A stretch of DNA of 64,000 nucleotides. It comes from Symbiodinium natans (lineage: Eukaryota; Sar; Dinophyceae; Suessiales; Symbiodiniaceae). The notes under the pieces were generated by a model. That model was not told where the DNA came from and made no database searches. It saw only the letters and a program-made list of their open reading frames with translations. The DNA lies in assembly GCA_905221605.1 (NCBI GenBank), contig CAJNDS010001158.1, positions 535,001-599,000 on the forward strand, given 5' to 3'. Positions 41,380 to 53,129 of the stretch are shown here, in pieces; position 1 is the stretch's first letter, and each line of letters opens with the position of its first letter. Both the position numbers and the translations under genes were made by a program.

Positions 41380-42880
41380 TACCGGATCAAAAAATCTTGA
41401 TTCTTTTTCAAGGTTTGATCCTTCTTGGAAAAATCTTGAATTTTGGTTGAAAGTTGATTTGTCTTGAAAACTCAAGATTTTTGTCCAACATCTTTCAACA
41501 TGTTGAGATGTTGGTCAGACATTCTTAGAATTTGCGCCAAACTCATAGATTTGTGTCCAAGACCTTATCCAAATCTTGAGATTTTGGTCCAAAATTCTTG
41601 AGCTTTTGCTCCAGAATCATAGATTATAGATTTTATCCAAAGTCTTATCAACATTTTGAGATTTTTCTAGATTTTTCACCAAAAAATCATTTGAGTTTTC
41701 TTATCAACATATTGAGATGCTGGTCCAAAATTCTTGAACTCTACTCCAAAATCATAGGTTTTAGTCCAAAAGCATATCAAAATGTCGTCCAGTTTGCGGC
41801 CCAAAACTCTTAGATTGTGCTCCCAAATCGTAGATCTTTGATCCAAGCAGCTGATCAACATATTGAGATGTTGGTCCGAAATTCTTGAATTTTGGCCCCA
41901 AAAGAATAGACTTTCATTGAACGTCTTATCACAATCCTAAAGCTTTTCCTTCTTCTTTCCAAAAAAGGCTTAGGTTCTATCCAAAAATCCTAGATAATGA
42001 TAGAAAACCTTTCATTCAAAAAAAACCATGCCAGATTCTCTCCACAATCCTAAGTTGAATCAGGTGTTCATTGAAAGCTTAAGAACCCCCAAAGTTGCCT
42101 GAAGTTGTTCCTTACAATCTTTCACTAAATGTACAAAGGCTCTATCCCAAAAAAACACATGTTTAGAAAAATAATGAACCAAGAATACAGTATTCTTACC
42201 ACAAAATCGTAGATTTTCTCCACAAATCGTGGATGTTCTTTCAGAAGATTGCAAAGTCACGAAAGATTTCAGGATGTTCCGACCAGAAAATCATACATGC
42301 TCATTAAAAACATTCAGAGGCAACCCAGACAAGCTTCATTTGTGAAGGTTTTTAAATATAAAACACATATTGACTTTCCAATGAGTTCTCTGGATCTTTT
42401 GATGCAAGATGAAAGATTAGAGATCTTTTATCAAATCGCAAGTTTTTGGAAAACAAAATTCTGTTTTGATGTGGAAGCTCCAACTTTGTTGATAACATTT
42501 CTCGAATTTCTAAGATTTTCACTGCAAATCTTCGAAACTTTTGGTTTATTGAAAAACATCGATTCCTTTGAGAAAATCTTGTCGAAACCCTTTCATTTTG
42601 AAAAGCTCTCTGATGTTGACAAAGAATCATCTGTATTTTCTCACAAATCTAGGCAATCTAGGCAACCGCCTAAGACTTTGCCTGAAGATCCTAAAGCCTA
42701 AGACTTTGCCTGAAGATCCTAGAGATTTTCACAACAAGGCATGGACCTTCGTGGAAAAACAAAAGCCCTGGAGCTTTTCCATATTCTTTCCAAAGTATCC
42801 TGGATTCTTCAATAAATCATAGAGCTTCATTGTGAATACCTTAACGCTCGTTTCCAAAACCCTACATTCTTCATTGATGG
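41380..42880. repeat. AT-rich degenerate minisatellite
   Basis: Recurring words in the same order (ATCAACATATTGAGATGTTG, GTCCAAAATTCTTGA, CCAAAATCATAGATTT) at roughly 70-80 bp spacing, decaying to the right. A 28-bp unit (CCTAAGACTTTGCCTGAAGA) is repeated at 42669 and 42697. Open frames inside, e.g. 42249-42701, follow from low GC and are not supported as genes. Confidence 0.75.
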
Positions 42881-43700
42881 GCGTAGCTGTGCACGTAGAT
42901 TTTGGTGAGGTTTCTCAAAAAAGGTTTGTCATTGAAAAAGAAAGATTGGCCACCATTGATCCTATGCAAGCGAAAACTATGAGAAAACATTTCTAGAACA
43001 AGATGAGACATGATGGCAAACAATCGCAAATTCTTAACCAATTTATCAACAAACGAAACAAGTATAAGGACAATAAAAAATCGTTCCGGTTCACAGCTCT
43101 CCACACCATCCCGATACTCTTTTTTAGAATTATGGCAATGTTTGTACGCACCTGCGACCACACGACACAAACATATACAAATCAGAGTTTTCTATTGCGT
43201 CGGAAAAGTGTGTACATGGTTTTGGTTTGTTCGGGGGTGTAGCGCATGTTTTGCGTTCATGAGTCATACAGTATGGCTGTATGACCATAGTGAGTTGTGC
43301 AGAGGTGTTTTCGACCAACATTTCACCTTGCAGTGCTTGCCGTTTGGGATCGTTTGTCTGCTAGGTTGAGCTCTTTGACACCCACACAGTTCGCATTTCC
43401 TGAGAGTCAAGAGCGAAAAGCATCCAGCCATGTTAGAAAATTGGCCGTTCATCGAATACGAAAGAGCCACTTACGCAGTTAAGCGGCAGGAGCCAAGCTG
43501 CATGGTGATGTCAGCCTACTTGGGAAGAACCGTTGGTCCAGCTGGACGTGGGCAGAAATTCTACCGGGAACGGATACTGGCGTTGCAATGTAATGTGCCA
43601 CACCTTGCGCTTAGCCTTTTTTGGCCCGAGAGTCACCTTCTTCGGAGGACCCAGGTGAGAGTGAGTGCATCCCTTTCGCCGGCCCAAATCGCAAGTGCTG
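42880..43700. other. Upstream region of the beta-propeller gene
   Basis: No arrays or TIR elements. It must hold the 5' UTR and trans-splice acceptor; AG sites precede the ATG but no leader relic was seen. Confidence 0.4.
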
Positions 43701-43704
43701 GGAG

Positions 43705-46700
43705 ATGCTTTCCCCATGGATCATTCTCCTTGACCTCATTGGAGTCGCGTGGGCTGCTGAGAGCAGTTTCCACCAAGTTGGGGCGAGCATGAAGGACAAA
43801 ACCAATTCAATGAAGGTGGGCCGGTGTGCGAAAGCGTACAGCAGGCGTGTCGCCAGCACGTGCATGTGTCGGATAACAAAATATAACAAAAGGATCTGTG
43901 GTCAGACTGCTTGCACCAGTCTTGAGATTCCACGAATTAAAAAACTGCATGCATGTGTGCGGGCGCTCCGGTGATCCCGCTGCAGTTCGTATCCAATCTG
44001 ACCATTATCCCTTCTTTCACTTGGGCTCTTGGCATGCAGTGCTTATGGTTACTATATCCCCTGGGGAATTATTGTTGATTTTTGTTTATATAAAACCCAG
44101 GAGGGGATTAAACATATTCTTTTTGTTAAGGTTCTAAGGGGAGTATAGGTTATGATCATGATGAGTACTACGATTCTGAAAGTTATGATTTTTCATGATT
44201 GCTATGACTATCATGGTTATTTTGATATTATTCCATTATTATGCTGCTGCTTGTTCTTAGCTGTCTAGGTCCGCAGTTGATTGTTTCGACATGAGCACAT
44301 GCACACTTGTAGTGGACTTTGCTTGAATACTTGCACGTCAGCTTTTACACTGTTGCAGGTGGGCTCCAATGGCTACTTCTACCTTTGTGGTTCCACGGAA
44401 AGTGACTGGCCAGGCTTCACAAATGCAGGGTATTCAGTTCCTTGGCCGCCTCAGAATGTGCTTTGACAGCTTCCTTCTTTCAGCAATAGCCCTGGGACCC
44501 GCTTTGCCGTAGACTTGACCGCACATTCAGCACAACATTTGCTAGACGCTTCGCCGTTCTTCATGCCACAGATTCTATAGGCGGTTCATCGGGGAAGTTT
44601 GCTTTCACTTTGCTTTGGGATCTTGGGATTAAGATGGACATCTCTCAAAGTTGTTATCCGGTTCGTTACAAGGAGCCCCAAAAGGAACCTCCGAATCTTG
44701 CAAGAGAAGGACTACGTGTTCGTTACTCTGGACAGCTCCGGCACCTTCTTGGCAGCTGATCAGATCGGAAGCCACGGGGGCTGCACGAGTAAGCTACTGG
44801 AACCCGGCAGACGTCTTGCGGACAGTTTTTGTGACCTGAACCCAAACCCCAAACCCTATAAACCCTAAACTCTACTCAATCTACGTGAGTTTTCGTCTAG
44901 TTCTTGTGCCCCTCCGAACTGGGTCCGCAGTGATGCTCGATAGCAAAACTCAACCCAAGTGAGCACGGGGTTTAGGGAGCATTCTGCAAGGTTTTGGAGT
45001 CCAGGATAGCAAATAGGGTAAATAGGGCCATAGTAGGGACTACCATCGTTCTTAGTAGACATCAACTTTCATTGGATTAAAGGAACTGTGCGAACAGATC
45101 TCATATCCTAGGACACTTAGTGTAGGCCTTACAAAAATGTCCATGGAATCATCCCTAAAATTCCTTTTTCAGGAATCCCCATATTGCTTTCGAAGGGGCT
45201 CTAGACTCCTTTAACAGGAAACCTTCGCGAACAAAGCGCATAGACTTGAATCCCTGTAATCATGTTTAGTTCCTTTGTGCCTGAACCAGCGCACGGCAAA
45301 ATGCACAAAAGCCATGCCAAGAGACCTTTGAAATCCGATCTCCAGCGGAAGCTGTTTCTTCCCAGAACGGCCATGGATCCTCCCAGGGGTCTGAAAAAAA
45401 GTTGGAAAACCCCAAGCCCTAACCCATTAACCCAACAACCCTAAACCCTAAAAAACCCAAGCCCTAAACCTAGAATAAACTGCCTTGATCAACCCTAACC
45501 CATTAAGCCAACAACCCTAAACCCTAAAACCCCGAAGCCCTAAACCCTACAAGAAGCTGCTTTGATCAAACCCCAGGTGGTAGCCACGACTGGTGCCAGT
45601 CTTTAGCCGTCGATGCGAGCCTGGGATGTCCTGAGTGAAGGGATTTGGGGTTTTTGGTTTTAGGGTTTTTAGGGTTTAGGGTTTGGAGTTTAGGGTTTTG
45701 GGGCTAAGGGTTTAGGACTTGGGGCGTTTAGGGTATTCATCAACCCCTGCTCCGCAACATAGGGATTCCAATAGGGTTTAGGGTTTTGAGTTTTGGGTTT
45801 AGGGTTTCTATCTGAGTGACTATGAGCCAGTGGGTCTTAGACCCTATAATCCCAGACCGCTGGGAGGATCTAGAAAGTTAGATCGCCTTGTGGGATATAA
45901 AGTGCACAATATTAGTAAAGGGTACAAAGTTGGGGGTTCTACTTTCTAGATCCTCCCCGGGTCTGAGTGCTGGAACCTACAATGACCCCGCAATCTCTTC
46001 CAAAAGAACGACCCCTCCCCCGCCGACCAACAGCTTAACTTGCACGGATGAGTTGGATGTCCGAACCCCAGAAAACATGACCACAGACTGACATATGACT
46101 GTTCTACGGGTCCTCGCTTTTAGGGGCTACGGCAACCAAATACTCACTGTATATTCCCAAAATAGCCTTTAAAAAAAAGCCTCTCCCTTGCTGACGCTAT
46201 ACCAGGAGCCCTATGAATGCCTCGTTTGGGGGTCAAAGCGACTTAAGTCACTCTAGGGTAGCCGTAAACCCTCAACCCGAAACCTGAAGATGCCCTTCTC
46301 GAAAGAGTTTCAGGAGTCCTTGAAGGGAGGATTCTCTACTGGGTTCAGGGTTTAGGGTTGAGGGCTTTAGGGCTTCAGGGTTGTTTTTAGGCCTGGGAGC
46401 ATCTAGAAAAGTAGATCACCTTAAAAATTCCCATAAAGTACCCAGTATATAGTAGTAAACGGTACAGAATTGGGGGTTCTACGTTCTAGATGGTCCCGCG
46501 GTCTGGGAGGGATTGCTGCAAGTTACCATGGGTGACTGGGTTATGTTTTGGGCCTCGAAGGTGGCGCTGGGGCTAGGGTTTAGGGTTTAGGGGTTTAGGG
46601 TTTAGGGATTGGATCTAACACAAACCAGCTTTGAGCTGCCCCTGCCGATATTCCTGCCCCAGCCCTCGAGGAGTGACAGCGTCTATGCCGTCGGCCCGAA

Positions 46701-49700
46701 AGGGCACTCAGGGGGCTCTGCCCCAGCTACGGATTCGATACTGGTGCTTTGCTTGCAAATGAGTTTGCCTTGACGTGCTTGTGCCAGTGGTTGATAAGAA
46801 GACTTAAGTGTTTGATTCGGATGTGCATGATAGCTGGTAGGGCTAGTGCTCTCTCTCAGCTGATGAGTCAACAGCCCCCTTGCTCTTCTGCCGCATCGGT
46901 ACAAATGTTGATAAAGTAGTAGGAGCAATCATGGTTGGTCATCTACTTCCCGGGCATGCGAATGACAACAAGCACCAGAATCACGATGATAGCGCTAGCA
47001 GCATGGCAGCAACAGCAGCAATGTCGACAACACAACATTGCAATCATGATAACCCGAGCCCGCCGAGCCCGAGTTATCTTAAAAGTGCTATGATACACCA
47101 ATGAAAAAGCATGAACGTTGGAAGAAGCCACGGGGTTGGGATGTATGGTCGTTGTTTTTCCCGTATTTGGACTGCTTAAAGGGTTATCTATTTTCTCCCT
47201 ACTCAGACAGAAGCAGTGCAAGGTTGGCTTGCGAGAGCCGCTGTAGTGAAATCATGATCCACAGCCGCTTCCATGGTGTGCCCGTAAAGTTTCACTAATC
47301 TATCCTGGGTACTTGCGCTGCCGCTCTCCGTATGCAGTCCCCGGACACGCCCATTGTCGGCATGGGTCGGTGTGTTAGGGTCTCCTTGTGTCCTCGTGAT
47401 CAAAGGGACTGTCACAGCGTGAACCCTAAACCCGAAACCCTAAACCCGAAACCCTAAACCCTAAACCCTTAGGTTTAGGGTTTAGACTCTCTATTGATTG
47501 CTTCAGCGATCTCGGACGTCGAGGCTGCAGGACAGGTTTTCCTTGTACTATGGAAATTGCCTCTTGTGCTCTCAGCACCTTTGCATTCCTGGGGCATGTA
47601 TATAGAAGGCTTAGGGTTTAGGTTTTAAGGCTGAGGGTTTAGGGCCAGCAGAGACTTTCCCGTCACACGCCTCGGCCTCAGTACGGGTTCAAAAAGTGTT
47701 TAGGGCCGAGCGAAGGTGAAGTACAACAGCACTGGATGTCGGCAATGGATGGTCAGCCTCGATGGTCTCAACGGCGGCGGGACTGTAAGCCGCACCTCAG
47801 CTGATGAAACTTGGGATGTTCCCCCGTATGCTAACAGTCCTTAATTTTTTCATCCCTTTCTAGGACTATTAGCATAAGGGGGAACATCCCAAGATGAAAC
47901 CTTAAACCCTGCCCTACACCCCTGAAATTAGATGGTTTGGGATTCGCTAATCCCCTCAGCCGGTGCTAAATCCTCTATAATGGCCGGTACACTAAATCCC
48001 AAAGGGTCCATGTACCTATATAGTATATACTTGGGCCTGAAAGGGGGTTCCCATATAGTAGCATTAGGGCCCAAGTGTTTCCCATATGGGTACATGGACC
48101 CTTTGGAAATTGTGATCTTCAGGGGGAGGGGATTGCAGCGAGAGTTGCCTCACACACAAGAAGCTGGTTCAGGGTTTAGGGTTTAGGGTTTTGAAGATTT
48201 CGCAAGGCGTTTCCATCGATTCTTCGGGTGATCTGATTGTTGCGGGCGTCATTGGCGGAGCCTTCGCCGGATTTGCCAGCGCCGGCAGCGATGACGTGAC
48301 TCGCCTTGACTGCCGGAATGCCAGGAAAGTTTTTGGCAGCACTCCAGCTGCACAGGTCTTCGTCCAGAAGTACAACACGAACGGCATTGTCCAGTGGAGC
48401 TTTCAAACAGGAGCATGCCAGTTACATGTTGCCTGGCCCATGTTGCATTTTGCTTGTGGCTGCTTGGTCTTGGTTGGAACTTGAAATCAAACTGCATCAT
48501 AGACAACGTTCTGGCCAAGACGAAAAGATAGCGCCCCTTCAGCGTGAGTGGAGGCTATCCGATTTCATGCCTTAATACAGTCGCCTTATGGGGCCTTAAC
48601 ATTTAGAACAAGGTTTTGGGGGGGTTCTTTTTGTATATGATAAAGGGACCATAATAGTGTACTCTTAGTAATTAGTAATTTTTCCGACCCTAGAGTACCT
48701 TGGGCGAACTGCGACCCCTATGCACGTGATCGTGTTTCACAGCTAGGCCCCAGAATGACAAAAGCATCATGGCGACACGGCCATCACAAATCACGAATCA
48801 ACACCCAAACCCTAAACCCTGAACCCTAAACCCCGTGAGTCAGCTAGGCGGGTGGCAAAAAAACCGTGACATAGCGGCATTGGACTGCGTTGCAGGATCC
48901 CCTGGGAAGGAGCATGTGGAGGACATGGTTCTGGATTCTTCAGTCTGCGACTCAGAGTCTACCTAGGGTTTAGGGTTTAGGGTTAAGGGTTTAGGGTTTA
49001 GGGTTTAGGGCTCAAGGCTCAAGCCTACCAGGTGTAAACAAAGCAAGCCCCGATTCGCTTCCCTCTTCGCGTCGTCCGATGAATTCCCATGGCAAGCTGT
49101 GTTCGAGCCTAGCTTACGCCATTCGTCGAGCTCAAGCGTCGGAACGATGGTCTGTAGTTCAATGTCTCCGAGAGGCGATGCTGTACCTGACACAGAATCC
49201 AGAATCTCGGACGGTGATCAGCCTGTTTCCGTACGACAGACGACACCGGACGAGCTGAATCATGTGGCAGGGCCAGCAGGCCGAGTACCACAGACACAGC
49301 ATTCAAGTGTTTGTACACAGACGCTTGACAGAACATACACCGACCGTGATTGTGAAGCAGTGGCGGGGGCTATTGTGAAGAAGGCTGAGGATACCATCGT
49401 TCAGTTGGTGAACCAGATGAGGGGGCTTCAGTTCAGAACAACAATGGAGCGCAAGATCAAGGAGGATGAGGTCAGGTTCTCTGAGATGGAGGGCCACAGC
49501 AACAGCAGCGAGCCAGGAGACGTCCCCTTCCCCCGTCAAACACAACAACATGTGTTGCGACCCTGGAGGAACGCAGCCATCGGACTCCCTGACCGTTCTT
49601 CGTGAGCGCCATGAAGCGATGTCGACGTCAGGAGAGGTTGCTTCTGCAGTCTCAGCTTTCTGGCGCTTCCTCTATGCAAGAGCAAACCTGATGTGAGCTT

Positions 49701-52700
49701 TCGCTGGGCCCTTTCCTATTCGAGCACTAGGAGGGTTGTCAGCTTGTTTCTTCCCATGTAGCTTGACTGGTAGATGAGCCAAGCGTATCACTAGGTCTGC
49801 CCTCATGAAGATCTTGAGTGGCGGTGCTGCATGTGTACTGGCTGGACCTCAAGTGGCAAAAGGGTAAAGGGTTTAGGGTTTGGGGTTTGGGTTTAGGGTA
49901 TAGGGTTTAGTGTGTAGCTTCTTATGCTCAAACCCCCTTCTTGGGTTCTTGTGCAACCTACCAAAAGGTATCTTAAGGTAGGATGCAACATGGTGTGATA
50001 CGCCTGGCCACGCCGAGGATTCGTATTCTCCATGAGCAAGGAAGGGAGGTGTACTTAGCCTCCAACCTCAACGTCCGGGCTTTGCCATGGTCCTCCATGC
50101 CTTGCAAAGCTCCCTGTGTCACCCCGTCCATGTCCACAAGCAAGGGTTCTCTCCCGCTCTACCTTTGTAGCACATTCTTGTCTACATTGCAGCTTTCAAT
50201 GTCGGATCGCTAGCTTTCGGATCTCGACAACAGCCATCCAGCGAACACATGTCAGGCCAGTTGCCACGTCCAAGCGTAGGGTCCTTCGATCGTCCCCCTA
50301 AACCCTGAACCGTAAGCCCTAAACCCTAAACCCTAAACCCGAAAAAAAAACCTAAACCCTAAACCCTAAATAAACCCTAAGCCGCCCCCATCATCAAGAC
50401 ATGCACGGGGACCTCGTGCCATCAACCCAAGTTCAGATGGCACGAGTCACTCCAGCAATCCAAGACCAGACACTGGAACGGCTCAGCTGCGCTTTTGCAA
50501 ACTTTAGGGTTTAGGGTTCAGGTGTTAGTAGGATTTATAGTGGTTTCCACCATTTAGAAAATCAGGGTTTATTAGTAGAGAGAGAGGTTTTTCGGGGTTT
50601 TAGGGTTTTGTTCGGGTTTTAGGGGCATTGGGGTTTTAGGACCTCGGTGGTGGTCCTTGGCACCTCTGAGTCCAGCAATGCCCTCTGCTCTGCCAATGCC
50701 ACGGGGGGAAAATCTTCAAAGAGCGATGTGGGGTTAGGGTTGAGGGTTTAGGGTGACCTTTTGCTTCCTTCCAGGTTCAACAAGAATCATAAGTTCTGGT
50801 TGTAGAGCTGTGGAGGTTATCTGTGCGTTGCCAAATACGACTGCCGCCTTTCTTCAGGGTAAAGTACCTTCATCGATGCAGCGAGCTTCCGCCTCATGAG
50901 GCTTGAACTGCTCTTCCACCCCATCTAGCGGCTCGATGTCACGTGCCTGCCATCCTGGCTTCATAACGCTCATGAGCAAGCGTGAACTGGCCAAACTCCG
51001 GGAACTCCACGCACACTGTCTGACATACCAAAGACTGCCTGCACCAAGCTGTACCTACCTTCCATGGCTTGCCAGGTTTCTGTTTAAATCTGGCACCCTA
51101 AACCCTAAACCCAAAACCCTCATCTGGAAGAAATTTCCAGTTGCCTTTTGGCACCCCAGGGTCCTTCCGTCTCACCTGAGACTCGGTCCTCTCACTCCTC
51201 GCCTCTGGGGTGCCACGAGGGTGGCAGGAGTCAGGTTGGATTCAGGTTGAGCGCATTCGAGTTTTTCCATTTGCTCCTGTGCCGTGCCGCATCGCATCAG
51301 TCCAGCAATCTCCTGAGCCAACTCTTTCCACGCCCGATGAAGCTGGCATGAGAGTTCATCTGAGCCACTCACTTTCGGTTCTGTTCGGTGTGTCAGTGGG
51401 CAGCTGAGTTGTGCAAGGCGATCAAGCACCTCATTGCCTACAGCTCTTGTCATTCGATGTTCTGGATCTCTCGCCCTCCACGCAGTGCACTAGCACTGCC
51501 TCCATAGAATGTGCCGTCGTTTCCATTGTGCTCAAAAAGACCCCACTGCATAGGGCCCACGTGCGTGCTCTCCATTGTCTCAGTTGTCTGCTCAAGCTGC
51601 CGAAAAACTTTCGCTATCTCGCTGCGCAGTGTTCCCTGACCTTTAAGAAGTTGCCCTATAGTGGCTTGTTGCTGGTCCAAGATGCCATGTGTACTTTGAA
51701 TTTCATCCTAGAGCACCTGATATCCATCCTACAGAGCTGGTGTTGATTGTCCCAAGACACCCGTCCTATTTTTTTGCAAACGACGGTCCAACCCTGCGAC
51801 TGCCTTGAGATCGTTGCGCACTGCAACGAATCCGTTGTAGCTGCTTCTTGGACTTGGCGCAAGGCATCCGCACCATCAGCTGCGCATGTATGGTCTGAGC
51901 TGTGCTGGTGTCCATGTTGGATGCTGCCAGCTATTCTTGTTTGTTCTTGGTGTTGTTGTTTTGTTGTTGGGGTTGGGGAGCGGTTATGGGGGGGGGGGGG
52001 GGCACTTCCCCAAATCTGTGTCATCTCTAGGCCATGCTTCTCTTGCAAGCAACAAGCTGTCAGCATGATAAGGACTTTGAGTCACCCGAATCTGCCCAAA
52101 GAGTCCTCACTGTCCTATTGGACGTCACCGAAATCTGAGGACAATGCCATCGTGGTTGGATATAACTATGCGCAACCGTGGGCAGGCCAAACATTTCCAG
52201 ATGGCAACTTGGCTTATGCTTCGTTTAATTGGCGTTTGCGCTATTACGGGTGCCCTCGTAGGGTTCCTTTAGTCAGTCCAGTCTGGGTTCAAAGAAAAGG
52301 GGATTCTACTATAGTTGGGGGGGTAAGAAACACCCCGATGAATTGTAGGAAACATCACTATCCAGCAGACTTCGTGATTCCTGTGGATGGCTGTGCAGAC
52401 AGGCCTTGAATATGGGCTGCTTGGCATGTTGAACGTCCTTGTGGTGCTCTGCTTGTGAGGTTGTGACGGGTTCGTGACGGTCTGTGAAACTGGATTCATC
52501 CTCAAGGTGGACAACTCGGGAAATCAGCTTTGGATGTATCCTGTTACCCCGACTTCTTCCGATAGAACCTCGGGATGGCTTCGAGCAGTGGCAGCAGATG
52601 CGTCGGATAGCATCTACACTAGCGGATGGATGAGGGCAGATGGTTCAGCCGGAAACTTCAACGGGAAGTCGTTATCCCAGGAGCGGGTCTGCAAACGACA

Positions 52701-53129
52701 AGCTAGGTACCCCACAGAGATGTGGATGCTGCTCCTTCTTGGTGTGTAGCAAGTGTCTTCCGGAAGGTTCCCAACTGAATCAGCGCGGGTGATAGTGATG
52801 CGAGGAATCGGGGGTTGTCTCATTTGTCCTTTTCAGTATATAATGAATGCAAAACCCAGCAGGACACGCAATACTACTACTTGCTGAAGTTGAATGACGC
52901 CGGATCGCTGCAATGGACCAATTTTGACTCCTCCGCGCGCGCTGATGCGTTAACCTGGGCTGCTTCAGCGCAACAGCTGCTTTCGGCTGCCGGCGAGAAC
53001 ACGGAAGTGCAGATGAAGAGTCTGTCCACAGAGGATGGTCACATGATCTGGGCTGAAATTACGGACGTCCGCACGCTCACCGCAAAAGCTATCGCAGCAC
53101 CTGGGGAAATCTTCTACGTAGGTGGCCAG
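43705..53129 (+). CDS. Secreted SBBP-type beta-propeller protein (N-terminal and central exons)
   Basis: Inferred exons: 43705-43815, 44359-44457, 44710-44788, 48207-48410, 48896-48942, 52140-52203 (or to 52233), 52460-52680, 52863-53129; phases match throughout. The ATG opens a signal peptide (MLSPWIILLDLIGVAWA, cleavage likely before AES). The rest reads as repeats of the SBBP beta-propeller family (PF06739 type): VGSNGYFYLCGST, DYVFVTLDSSGT, VSIDSSGDLIVAGV, VFVQKYNTNGIVQW, MVLDSS joined to DNAIVVGYNY, GFILKVDNSGNQLW, DASDSIYTSGW, YYYLLKLNDAGSLQW, GEIFYVGG. Junctions fall inside blades and restore the motif when spliced, which supports them. Donors GT and GA, GC at 53130. The family is common in bacteria but this copy is plainly eukaryotic in structure. 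Function is unknown; an extracellular recognition or adhesion role is a guess. It probably continues into the Ser/Thr exons from 55.06 kb; the link between 53.13 and 55.06 kb is not resolved. Confidence 0.75.
44039..44150. mobile_element. Dispersed repeat, family O, copy 2
   Basis: CTATATCCCCTGGGGAATTA ... GTTAAGGTTCTAAGGGGAGT; lies in the first intron of the beta-propeller gene. Confidence 0.5.
45410..45810. repeat. Degenerate telomeric sequence in beta-propeller intron 3
   Basis: CCCTAAACCCTAAAA and CCATTAA(C/G)CCAACAACCC occur in two direct copies (45420, 45495), then TTTAGGG variants (TTTTAGGG, TTTGGAG) to 45810. Confidence 0.8.
45853..45967. mobile_element. TIR element, family P, copy 1
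   Basis: CAGACCGCTGGGAGGATCTA and TAGATCCTCCCCGGGTCTG inverted ends with TTGGGGGTTCTAC inside; beta-propeller intron 3. Confidence 0.6.
46386..46506. mobile_element. TIR element, family P, copy 2
   Basis: CTGGGAGCATCTAGAAAAGT to TCTAGATGGTCCCGCGGTCTG; 540 bp from copy 1. Confidence 0.6.
47422..47490. repeat. Inverted telomeric junction
   Basis: CCCTAAA/CCCGAAA units meet TTTAGGG at CCCTTAGGTTTAGGG, tail to tail. Confidence 0.88.
47809..47893. mobile_element. TIR element, family D, copy 2
   Basis: ACTTGGGATGTTCCCCCGTA to GGGGGAACATCCCAAG; beta-propeller intron 3. Confidence 0.65.
47997..48106. mobile_element. TIR element, family K (110 bp)
   Basis: CCAAAGGGTCCATGTACC and GGTACATGGACCCTTTGG are perfect inverted ends; inner arms ATATAGTATATACTTGGGCC and GGGCCCAAGTGTTTCCCATA are also related. 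Confidence 0.68.
48583..48700. mobile_element. Dispersed repeat, family N, copy 2
   Basis: Same block order as 18.15 kb; lies in intron 4 of the beta-propeller gene. Confidence 0.5.
49099..49605 (+). CDS. Open frame inside a beta-propeller intron
   Basis: Open frame of 168 codons with first ATG at 49147, inside the 3.2-kb intron 48943-52139. Ser-rich N-terminus, then a charged likely coiled coil (DRDCEAVAGAIVKKAEDTI, MERKIKEDEVRFSEMEG). It could be a nested gene, a decayed mobile-element protein, or chance. No catalytic motif seen. Confidence 0.3.
   Translation: MFEPSLRHSSSSSVGTMVCSSMSPRGDAVPDTESRISDGDQPVSVRQTTPDELNHVAGPAGRVPQTQHSSVCTQTLDRTYTDRDCEAVAGAIVKKAEDTIVQLVNQMRGLQFRTTMERKIKEDEVRFSEMEGHSNSSEPGDVPFPRQTQQHVLRPWRNAAIGLPDRSS
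50298..50380. repeat. CCCTAAA array with A-tract
   Basis: Units interrupted by CCCGAAAAAAAAACC, very like the break at 31534-31549. Confidence 0.9.
51172..52066 (-). pseudogene. Broken Gln/Glu-rich coding remnant on the minus strand
   Basis: Three overlapping open frames follow one another on the minus strand in three phases: 52066-51656, 51680-51450 (LRSEIAKVFRQLEQTTETME) and 51453-51172 (AWKELAQEIAGLMRCGTAQE). All are Gln/Glu-rich and coiled-coil-like. The phase changes may be introns or frameshifts. It lies in the same intron as the open frame at 49.1 kb but opposite in strand. A retroelement Gag-like origin is possible, unproven. Confidence 0.25.

Noticed and set aside
42249-42701. 150-codon plus-strand frame
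   Set aside because: Lies in the AT-rich degenerate repeat, and its periodic words match the repeat rather than a protein family.
43705-53129. Beta-propeller sequence as bacterial contamination
   Set aside because: The motifs are interrupted by introns with AG|G acceptors and flanked by the same telomeric and TIR repeats as the rest of the window.
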